From Synchiropus splendidus (lineage: Eukaryota; Chordata; Actinopteri; Syngnathiformes; Callionymidae): a stretch of DNA of 64,000 nt. Positions within the stretch are counted from its first letter, which is position 1; every line of letters begins with the position of its first letter. Of this stretch, positions 52,452 through 63,166 are shown one piece after another. The stretch lies in the NCBI RefSeq assembly GCF_027744825.2, contig NW_026527085.1, positions 1 to 64,000 of the forward strand. The letters are read 5' to 3'. Under the pieces are notes generated by a model. That model was not told the origin of the DNA. It worked only from the letters and a program-made list of their open reading frames with translations, and did no database searches. Position numbers and translations under genes: made by a program.

Positions 52452-55400
52452 TTATGGCACAATGCGTAAAAACGCTTTTCAGCCTGAGATAAGGTGGGTT
52501 TCGGAACGCCAAACATAAAAGTGTTGATAACTTTGGAAAAACACTTCAGACAGTTTAGATTTGATGTGCAACTACTAGAAAGACCCTTTCTGCTATAGTG
52601 GGAGGTTAAAATTTCATGTTCTGAAGCTTTCCTGAAAAGTTATGGCACAATGCACAAAAACGCTTTTCAGCCTGAGATAAGGTGGGTTTCGGAACGCCAA
52701 ACATAAAAGTGTTGATAACTTTTGAAAAACACTTCAGACAGCTTAGATTTGATGTGCAACTACTAGAAAGACCCTTTCTGCTATAGTGGGAGGTTAAAAT
52801 TTCATGTTCTGAAGCTTCCCTGAAAAGTTATGGCACAATGCACAAAAACGCTTTTCAGCCTGAGATAAGGTGGGTTTCGGAACGCCAAACATAAAAGTGT
52901 TGATAACTTTGGAAAAACACTTCAGACAGTTTAGATTTGATGTGCAACTACTAGAAAGACCCTTTCTGCTATAGTGGGAGGTTAAAATTTCATGTTCTGA
53001 AGCTTCCCTGAAAAGTTATGGCACAATGCACAAAAACGCTTTTCAGCCTGAGATAAGGTGGGTTTCGGAACGCCAAACATAAAAGTGTTGATAACTTTGG
53101 AAAAACACTTCAGACAGTTTAGATTTGATGTGCAACTACTAGAAAGACCCTTTCTGCTATAGTGGGAGGTTAAAATTTCATGTTCTGAAGCTTCCCTGAA
53201 AAGTTATGGCACAATGCACAAAAACGCTTTTCAGCCTGAGATAAGGTGGGTTTCGGAACGCCAAACATAAAAGTGTTGATAACTTTCGAAAAACACTTCA
53301 GAGAGCTTAGATTTGATGTGCACCTACTAGAAAGACCCTTTCTGCTATAGTGGGAGGTTAAAATTTCATGTTCTGAAGCTTTCCTGAAAAGTTATGGCAC
53401 AATGCACAAGAACGCTTTTCAGCCTGAGATAAGGTGGGTTTCGGAACGCCAAACATAAAAGTGTTGATAACTTTCGAAAAACACTTCAGAGAGCTTAGAT
53501 TTTATGTGCACCTACTAGAAAGACCCTTTCTGCTATAGTGGGAGGTTAAAATTTCATGTTCTGAAGCTTTCCTGAAAAGTTATGGCACAATGCACAAAAA
53601 CGCTTTTCAGCCTGAGATAAGGTGGGTTTCGGAACGCCAAACATAAAAGTGTTGATAACTTTCGAAAAACACTTCAGAGAGCTTAGATTTGATGTGCACC
53701 TACTAGAAAGACCCTTTCTGCTATAGTGGGAGGTTAAAATTTCATGTTCTGAAGCTTCCCTGAAAAGTTATGGCACAATGCGTAAAAACGCTTTTCAGCC
53801 TGAGATAAGGTGGGTTTCGGAACGCCAAACATAAAAGTGTTGATAACTTTGGAAAAACACTTCAGACAGCTTAGATTTGATGTGCACCTACTAGAAAGAC
53901 CCTTTCTGCTATAGTGGGAGGTTAAAATTTCATGTTCTGAAGCTTCCCTGAAAAGTTATGGCACAATGCACAAAAACGCTTTTCAGCCTGAGATAAGGTG
54001 GGTTTCGGAACGCCAAACATAAAAGTGTTGATAACTTTCGAAAAACACTTCAGACAGCTTAGATTTGATGTGCACCTACTAGAAAGACCCTTTCTGCTAT
54101 AGTGGGAGGTTAAAATTTCATGTTCTGAAGCTTCCCTGAAAAGTTATGGCACAATGCGTAAAAACGCTTTTCAGCCTGAGATAAGGTGGGTTTCGGAACG
54201 CCAAACATAAAAGTGTTGATAACTTTGGAAAAACACTTCAGACAGTTTAGATTTGATGTGCAACTACTAGAAAGACCCTTTCTGCTATAGTGGGAGGTTA
54301 AAATTTCATGTTCTGAAGCTTTCCTGAAAAGTTATGGCACAATGCACAAAAACGCTTTTCAGCCTTAGATAAGGTGGGTTTCGGAACGCCAAACATAAAA
54401 GTGTTGATAACTTTTGAAAAACACTTCAGACAGCTTAGATTTGATGTGCAACTACTAGAAAGACCCTTTCTGCTATAGTGGGAGGTTAAAATTTCATGTT
54501 CTGAAGCTTCCCTGAAAAGTTATGGCACAATGCACAAAAACGCTTTTCAGCCTGAGATAAGGTGGGTTTCGGAACGCCAAACATAAAAGTGTTGATAACT
54601 TTGGAAAAACACTTCAGACAGTTTAGATTTGATGTGCAACTACTAGAAAGACCCTTTCTGCTATAGTGGGAGGTTAAAATTTCATGTTCTGAAGCTTCCC
54701 TGAAAAGTTATGGCACAATGCACAAAAACGCTTTTCAGCCTGAGATAAGGTGGGTTTCGGAACGCCAAACATAAAAGTGTTGATAACTTTCGAAAAACAC
54801 TTCAGAGAGCTTAGATTTGATGTGCACCTACTAGAAAGACCCTTTCTGCTATAGTGGGAGGTTAAAATTTCATGTTCTGAAGCTTCCCTGAAAAGTTATG
54901 GCACAATGCGTAAAAACGCTTTTCAGCCTGAGATAAGGTGGGTTTCGGAACGCCAAACATAAAAGTGTTGATAACTTTGGAAAAACACTTCAGACAGTTT
55001 AGATTTGATGTGCAACTACTAGAAAGACCCTTTCTGCTATAGTGGGAGGTTAAAATTTCATGTTCTGAAGCTTTCCTGAAAAGTTATGGCACAATGCACA
55101 AAAACGCTTTTCAGCCTGAGATAAGGTGGGTTTCGGAACGCCAACCATAAAAGTGTTGATAACTTTTGAAAAACACTTCAGACAGCTTAGATTTGATGTG
55201 CAACTACTAGAAAGACCCTTTCTGCTATAGTGGGAGGTTAAAATTTCATGTTCTGAAGCTTCCCTGAAAAGTTATGGCACAATGCACAAAAACGCTTTTC
55301 AGCCTGAGATAAGGTGGGTTTCGGAACGCCAAACATAAAAGTGTTGATAACTTTGGAAAAACACTTCAGACAGTTTAGATTTGATGTGCAACTACTAGAA

Positions 55401-57903
55401 AGACCCTTTCTGCTATAGTGGGAGGTTAAAATTTCATGTTCTGAAGCTTCCCTGAAAAGTTATGGCACAATGCACAAAAACGCTTTTCAGCCTGAGATAA
55501 GGTGGGTTTCGGAACGCCAAACATAAAAGTGTTGATAACTTTGGAAAAACACTTCAGACAGTTTAGATTTGATGTGCAACTACTAGAAAGACCCTTTCTG
55601 CTATAGTGGGAGGTTAAAATTTCATGTTCTGAAGCTTCCCTGAAAAGTTATGGCACAATGCACAAAAACGCTTTTCAGCCTGAGATAAGGTGGGTTTCGG
55701 AACGCCAAACATAAAAGTGTTGATAACTTTCGAAAAACACTTCAGACAGCTTAGATTTGATGTGCACCTACTAGAAAGACCCTTTCTGCTATAGTGGGAG
55801 GTTAAAATTTCATGTTCTGAAGCTTCCCTGAAAAGTTATGGCACAATGCGTAAAAACGCTTTTCAGCCTGAGATAAGGTGGGTTTCGGAACGCCAAACAT
55901 AAAAGTGTTGATAACTTTGGAAAAACACTTCAGACAGTTTAGATTTGATGTGCAACTACTAGAAAGACCCTTTCTGCTATAGTGGGAGGTTAAAATTTCA
56001 TGTTCTGAAGCTTTCCTGAAAAGTTATGGCACAATGCACAAAAACGCTTTTCAGCCTGAGATAAGGTGGGTTTCGGAACGCCAAACATAAAAGTGTTAAT
56101 AACTTTGGAAAAACACTTCAGACAGTTTAGATTTGATGTGCAACTACTAGAAAGACCCTTTCTGCTATAGTGGGAGGTTAAAATTTCATGTTCTGAAGCT
56201 TCCCTGAAAAGTTATGGCACAATGCACAAAAACGCTTTTCAGCCTGAGATAAGGTGGGTTTCGGAACGCCAAACATAAAAGTGTTGATAACTTTCGAAAA
56301 ACACTTCAGACAGCTTAGATTTGATGTGCACCTACTAGAAAGACCCTTTCTGCTATAGTGGGAGGTTAAAATTTCATGTTCTGAAGCTTCCCTGAAAAGT
56401 TATGGCACAATGCGTAAAAACGCTTTTCAGCCTGAGATAAGGTGGGTTTCGGAACGCCAAACATAAAAGTGTTGATAACTTTGGAAAAACACTTCAGACA
56501 GTTTAGATTTGATGTGCAACTACTAGAAAGACCCTTTCTGCTATAGTGGGAGGTTAAAATTTCATGTTCTGAAGCTTCCCTGAAAAGTTATGGCACAATG
56601 CACAAAAACGCTTTTCAGCCTGAGATAAGGTGGGTTTCGGAACGCCAAACATAAAAGTGTTAATAACTTTGGAAAAACACTTCAGACAGTTTAGATTTGA
56701 TGTGCAACTACTAGAAAGACCCTTTCTGCTATAGTGGGAGGTTAAAATTTCATGTTCTGAAGCTTCCCTGAAAAGTTATGGCACAATGCACAAAAACGCT
56801 TTTCAGCCTGAGATAAGGTGGGTTTCGGAACGCCAAACATAAAAGTGTTGATAACTTTCGAAAAACACTTCAGAGAGCTTAGATTTGATGTGCACCTACT
56901 AGAAAGACCCTTTCTGCTATAGTGGGAGGTTAAAATTTCATGTTCTGAAGCTTCCCTGAAAAGTTATGGCACAATGCGTAAAAACGCTTTTCAGCCTGAG
57001 ATAAGGTGGGTTTCGGAACGCCAAACATAAAAGTGTTGATAACTTTGGAAAAACACTTCAGACAGTTTAGATTTGATGTGCAACTACTAGAAAGACCCTT
57101 TCTGCTATAGTGGGAGGTTAAAATTTCATGTTCTGAAGCTTCCCTGAAAAGTTATGGCACAATGCACGAAAACGCTTTTCAGCCTGAGATAAGGTGGGTT
57201 TCGGAACGCCAAACATAAAAGTGTTGATAACTTTCGAAAAACACTTCAGAGAGCTTAGATTTGATGTGCAACTACTAGAAAGACCCTTTCTGCTATAGTG
57301 GGAGGTTAAAATTTCATGTTCTGAAGCTTCCCTGAAAAGTTATGGCACAATGCACAAAAACGCTTTTCAGCCTGAGATAAGGTGGGTTTCGGAACGCCAA
57401 ACATAAAAGTGTTGATAACTTTGGAAAAACACTTCAGACAGTTTAGATTTGATGTGCAACTACTAGAAAGACCCTTTCTGCTATAGTGGGAGGTTAAAAT
57501 TTCATGTTCTGAAGCTTTCCTGAAAAGTTATGGCACAATGCACAAAAACGCTTTTCAGCCTGAGATAAGGTGGGTTTCGGAACGCCAAACATAAAAGTGT
57601 TGATAACTTTTGAAAAACACTTCAGACAGCTTAGATTTGATGTGCAACTACTAGAAAGACCCTTTCTGCTATAGTGGGAGGTTAAAATTTCATGTTCTGA
57701 AGCTTCCCTGAAAAGTTATGGCACAATGCACAAAAACGCTTTTCAGCCTGAGATAAGGTGGGTTTCGGAACGCCAAACATAAAAGTGTTGATAACTTTGG
57801 AAAAACACTTCAGACAGTTTAGATTTGATGTGCAACTACTAGAAAGACCCTTTCTGCTATAGTGGGAGGTTAAAATTTAATGTTCTGAAGCTTCCCTGAA
57901 AAG
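52452..57903. repeat. Array segment, monomers 280-308: return of HOR-1 types
   Basis: Types in order: A1, B, C, C, E1, E1, E2, A2* (C103, C120), F, A1, B, C, E2, A1, B, C, C, F, A1, D2, F, A2, D2, E2, A2, E2* (A120), C1, B, C. The A1-B-C-E2 and A1-B-C-C orders match those at 24.6-27.4 kb. Private changes include attttatg in monomer 285, ccttag in monomer 290, ccaaccat in monomer 294, gcacgaaaac in monomer 305 and atttaatg in monomer 308. No gene or unique sequence is present. Confidence 0.82.
53768..53955. repeat. Hybrid monomer 287 (A left part, F right part)
   Basis: GT at 15-16 and G84 (A) are joined to C103 and C120 (F), with C179. It is followed by a normal F. Other A monomers with C103 (4, 44, 111, 127) keep A120, so this one is distinct. 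Confidence 0.72.
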
Positions 57904-60900
57904 TTATGGCACAATGCGTAAAAACGCTTTTCAGCCTGAGATAAGGTGGGTTTCGGAACGCCAAACATAAAAGTGTTAATAACTTTGGAAAAACACTTCA
58001 GACAGTTTAGATTTGATGTGCAACTACTAGAAAGACCCTTTCTGCTATAGTGGGAGGTTAAAATTTCATGTTCTGAAGCTTCCCTGAAAAGTTATGGCAC
58101 AATGCACAAAAACGCTTTTCAGCCTGAGATAAGGTGGGTTTCGGAACGCCAAACATAAAAGTGTTGATAACTTTCGAAAAACACTTCAGAGAGCTTAGAT
58201 TTGATGTGCACCTACTAGAAAGACCCTTTCTGCTATAGTGGGAGGTTAAAATTTCATGTTCTGAAGCTTTCCTGAAAAGTTATGGCACAATGCACAAAAA
58301 CGCTTTTCAGCCTGAGATAAGGTGGGTTTCGGAACGCCAAACATAAAAGTGTTGATAACTTTGGAAAAACACTTCAGACAGTTTAGATTTGATGTGCAAC
58401 TACTAGAAAGACCCTTTCTGCTATAGTGGGAGGTTAAATTTTCATGTTCTGAAGCTTTCCTGAAAAGTTATGGCACAATGCACAAAAACGCTTTTCAGCC
58501 TGAGATAAGGTGGGTTTCGGAACGCCAAACATAAAAGTGTTGATAACTTTTGAAAAACACTTCAGACAGCTTAGATTTGATGTGCAACTACTAGAAAGAC
58601 CCTTTCTGCTATAGTGGGAGGTTAAAATTTCATGTTCTGAAGCTTCCCTGAAAAGTTATGGCACAATGCCCAAAACCCTTTTCAGCCTGAGATAAGGTGG
58701 GTTTCGGAACGCCAAACATAAAAGTGTTGATAACTTTCGAAAAACACTTCAGACAGCTTAGATTTGATGTGCACCTACTAGAAAGATCCTTTCTGCTATA
58801 GTGGGAGGTTAAAATTTCATGTTCTGAAGCTTCCCTGAAAAGTTATGGCACAATGCGTAAAAACGCTTTTCAGCCTGAGATAAGGTGGGTTTCGGAACGC
58901 CAAACATAAAAGTGTTGATAACTTTGGAAAAACACTTCAGACAGTTTAGATTTGATGTGCAACTACTAGAAAGACCCTTTCTGCTATAGTGGGAGGTTAA
59001 AATTTCATGTTCTGAAGCTTCCCTGAAAAGTTATGGCACAATGCACAAAAACGCTTTTCAGCCTGAGATAAGGTGGGTTTCGGAACGCCAAACATAAAAG
59101 TGTTAATAACTTTGGAAAAACACTTCAGACAGTTTAGATTTGATGTGCAACTACTAGAAAGACCCTTTCTGCTATAGTGGGAGGTTAAAATTTCATGTTC
59201 TGAAGCTTCCCTGAAAAGTTATGGCACAATGCACAAAAACGCTTTTCAGCCTGAGATAAGGTGGGTTCCGGAACGCCAAACATAAAAGTGTTAATAACTT
59301 TGGAAAAACAATTCAGACAGTTTAGATTTGATGTGCAACTACTAGAAAGACCCTTTCTGCTATAGTGGGAGGTTAAAATTTCATGTTCTGAAGCTTCCCT
59401 GAAAAGTTATGGCACAATGCACAAAAACGCTTTTCAGCCTGAGATAAGGTGGGTTTCGGAACGCCAAACATAAAAGTGTTGATAACTTTCGAAAAACACT
59501 TCAGACAGCTTAGATTTGATGTGCACCTACTAGAAAGACCCTTTCTGCTATAGTGGGAGGTTAAAATTTCATGTTCTGAAGCTTCCCTGAAAAGTTATGG
59601 CACAATGCGTAAAAACGCTTTTCAGCCTGAGATAAGGTGGGTTTCGGAACGCCAAACATAAAAGTGTTGATAACTTTGGAAAAACACTTCAGACAGTTTA
59701 GATTTGATGTGCAACTACTAGAAAGACCCTTTCTGCTATAGTGGGAGGTTAAAATTTCATGTTCTGAAGCTTCCCTGAAAAGTTATGGCACAATGCACAA
59801 AAACGCTTTTCAGCCTGAGATAAGGTGGGTTTCGGAACGCCAAACATAAAAGTGTTAATAACTTTGGAAAAACACTTCAGACAGTTTAGATTTGATGTGC
59901 AACTACTAGAAAGACCCTTTCTGCTATAGTGGGAGGTTAAAATTTCATGTTCTGAAGCTTCCCTGAAAAGTTATGGCACAATGCACAAAAACGCTTTTCA
60001 GCCTGAGATAAGGTGGGTTTCGGAACGCCAAACATAAAAGTGTTGATAACTTTCGAAAAACACTTCAGAGAGCTTAGATTTGATGTGCACCTACTAGAAA
60101 GACCCTTTCTGCTATAGTGGGAGGTTAAAATTTCATGTTCTGAAGCTTTCCTGAAAAGTTATGGCACAATGCACAAAAACGGTTTTCAGCCTGAGATAAG
60201 GTGGGTTTCGGAACGCCAAACATAAAAGTGTTGATAACTTTTGAAAAACACTTCAGACAGCTTAGATTTGATGTGCAACTACTAGAAAGACCCTTTCTGC
60301 TATAGTGGGAGGTTAAAATTTCATGTTCTGAAGCTTCCCTGAAAAGTTATGGCACAATGCACAAAAACGCTTTTCAGCCTGAGATAAGGTGGGTTTCGGA
60401 ACGCCAAACATAAAAGTGTTGATAACTTTCGAAAAACACTTCAGACAGCTTAGATTTGATGTGCACCTACTAGAAAGACCCTTTCTGCTATAGTGGGAGG
60501 TTAAAATTTCATGTTCTGAAGCTTCCCTGAAAAGTTATGGCACAATGCGTAAAAACGCTTTTCAGCCTGAGATAAGGTGGGTTTCGGAACGCCAAACATA
60601 AAAGTGTTGATAACTTTGGAAAAACACTTCAGACAGTTTAGATTTGATGTGCAACTACTAGAAAGACCCTTTCTGCTATAGTGGGAGGTTAAAATTTCAT
60701 GTTCTGAAGCTTCCCTGAAAAGTTATGGCACAATGCACAAAAACGCTTTTCAGCCTGAGATAAGGTGGGTTTCGGAACGCCAAACATAAAAGTGTTAATA
60801 ACTTTGGAAAAACACTTCAGACAGTTTAGATTTGATGTGCAACTACTAGAAAGACCCTTTCTGCTATAGTGGGAGGTTAAAATTTCATGTTCTGAAGCTT

Positions 60901-60910
60901 CCCTGAAAAG
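57904..60910. repeat. Intra-array duplication, right copy (monomers 309-324)
   Basis: Partner of 49068-52075. It contains one extra monomer (C1 at 58280-58467), and its F at 58656 has a local cluster of changes plus a 1-bp loss not seen in the partner. Monomer 273 is B with G84 in the left copy, while its partner 321 is ordinary B. Confidence 0.8.
58656..58842. repeat. 187-bp monomer 313 (F) with clustered changes
   Basis: Near 58669-58680 the sequence reads gcccaaaaccctttt where other copies read gcacaaaaacgctttt: two substitutions and a 1-bp loss within about 12 bases. The copy also carries agatcc, shared with monomer 265. Three changes this close are unusual in an array where most copies have none or one. 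Confidence 0.88.
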
Positions 60911-61474
60911 TTATGGCACAATGCACAAAAACGCTTTTCAGCCTGAGATAAGGTGGGTTTCGGAACGCCAAACATAAAAGTGTTGATAACTTTCGAAAAA
61001 CACTTCAGACAGCTTAGATTTGATGTGCACCTACTAGAAAGACCCTTTCTGCTATAGTGGCAGGTTAAAATTTCATGTTCTGAAGCTTCCCTGAAAAGTT
61101 ATGGCACAACGCGTAAAAACGCTTTTCAGCCTGAGATAAGGTGGGTTTCGGAACGCCAAACATAAAAGTGTTGATAACTTTGGAAAAACACTTCAGACAG
61201 TTTAGATTTGATGTGCAACTACTAGAAAGACCCTTTCTGCTATAGTGGGAGGTTAAAATTTCATGTTCTGAAGCTTCCCTGAAAAGTTATGGCACAATGC
61301 ACAAAAACGCTTTTCAGCCTGAGATAAGGTGGGTTTCGGAACGCCAAACATAAAAGTGTTAATAACTTTGGAAAAACACTTCAGACAGTTTAGATTTGAT
61401 GTGCAACTACTAGAAAGACCCTTTCTGCTATAGTGGGAGGTTAAAATTTCATGTTCTGAAGCTTCCCTGAAAAG
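60347..61474. repeat. Trimeric unit F-A2-D2, two tandem copies
   Basis: Two successive 564-bp units (60347-60910 and 60911-61474) read F, A2, D2. The same trimer occurs elsewhere in HOR-2 regions, for example around 37.0-37.9 kb. It can be derived from the HOR-2 pentamer A2-D2-E1-B-F by loss of E1 and B. Confidence 0.8.
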
Positions 61475-62414
61475 TTATGGCACAATGCACAAAAACGCTT
61501 TTCAGCCTGAGATAAGGTGGGTTTCGGAACGCCAAACATAAAAGTGTTGATAACTTTCGAAAAACACTTCAGAGAGCTTAGATTTGATGTGCACCTACTA
61601 GAAAGACCCTTTCTGCTATAGTGGGAGGTTAAAATTTCATGTTCTGAAGCTTCCCTGAAAAGTTATGGCACAATGCGTAAAAACGCTTTTCAGCCTGAGA
61701 TAAGGTGGGTTTCGGAACGCCAAACATAAAAGTGTTAATAACTTTGGAAAAACACTTCAGACAGTTTAGATTTGATGTGCAACTACTAGAAAGACCCTTT
61801 CTGCTATAGTGGGAGGTTAAAATTTCATGTTCTGAAGCTTCCCTGAAAAGTTATGGCACAATGCACAAAAACGCTTTTCAGCCTGAGATAAGGTGGGTTT
61901 CGGAACGCCAAACATAAAAGTGTTGATAACTTTCGAAAAACACTTCAGACAGCTTAGATTTGATGTGCACCTACTAGAAAGACCCTTTCTGCTATAGTGG
62001 CAGGTTAAAATTTCATGTTCTGAAGCTTCCCTGAAAAGTTATGGCACAATGCACAAAAACGCTTTTCAGCCTGAGATAAGGTGGGTTTCGGAACGCCAAA
62101 CATAAAAGTGTTAATAACTTTGGAAAAACACTTCAGACAGTTTAGATTTGATGTGCAACTACTAGAAAGACCCTTTCTGCTATAGTGGGAGGTTAAAATT
62201 TCATGTTCTGAAGCTTCCCTGAAAAGTTATGGCACGATGCACAAAAACGCTTTTCAGCCTGAGATAAGGTGGGTTTCGGAACGCCAAACATAAAAGTGTT
62301 GATAACTTTCGAAAAACACTTCAGAGAGCTTAGATTTGATGTGCACCTACTAGAAAGACCCTTTCTGCTATAGTGGGAGGTTAAAATTTCATGTTCTGAA
62401 GCTTCCCTGAAAAG
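60911..62414. repeat. Recent pentamer duplication marked by gtggcagg
   Basis: F monomers at 60911 and 61851 both carry gtggcagg instead of gtgggagg (mark at 61061 and 62001, exactly 940 bases apart). No other monomer in the window was seen with this change. The flanking order F, A2, D2, E2, A2* then F, D2, E2, A1 fits a duplicated five-monomer unit with one monomer lost from the second copy. Confidence 0.78.
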
Positions 62415-62978
62415 TTATGGCACAATGCGTAAAAACGCTTTTCAGCCTGAGATAAGGTGGGTTTCGGAACGCCAAACATAAAAGTGTTGATAACTTTGGA
62501 AAAACACTTCAGACAGTTTAGATTTGATGTGCAACTACTAGAAAGACCCTTTCTGCTATAGTGGGAGGTTAAAATTTCATGTTCTGAAGCTTTCCTGAAA
62601 AGTTATGGCACAATGCACAAAAACGCTTTTCAGCCTGAGATAAGGTGGGTTTCGGAACGCCAAACATAAAAGTGTTGATAACTTTTGAAAAACACTTCAG
62701 ACAGCTTAGATTTGATGTGCAACTACTAGAAAGACCCTTTCTGCTATAGTGGGAGGTTAAAATTTCATGTTCTGAAGCTTCCCTGAAAAGTTATGGCACA
62801 ATGCACAAAAACGCTTTTCAGCCTGAGATAAGGTGGGTTTCGGAACGCCAATCATAAAAGTGTTGATAACTTTGGAAAAACACTTCAGACAGTTTAGATT
62901 TGATGTGCAACTACTAGAAAGACCCTTTCTGCTATAGTGGGAGGTTAAAATTTCATGTTCTGAAGCTTCCCTGAAAAG

Positions 62979-63166
62979 TTATGGCACAATGCACAAAAAC
63001 GCTTTTCAGCCTGAGATAAGGTGGGTTTCGGAACGCCAAACATAAAAGTGTTGATAACTTTGGAAAAACACTTCAGAGAGCTTAGATTTGATGTGCACCT
63101 ACTAGAAAGACCCTTTCTGCTATAGTGGGAGGTTAAAATTTCATGTTCTGAAGCTTCCCTGAAAAG
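62979..63166. repeat. Hybrid monomer 336 (G84 left part, E right part)
   Basis: G84 is joined to G100, C103 and C120 of type E. It follows a C and precedes an A1, the normal place of E2 in HOR-1, so the left part was probably supplied by C or A. Confidence 0.72.
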
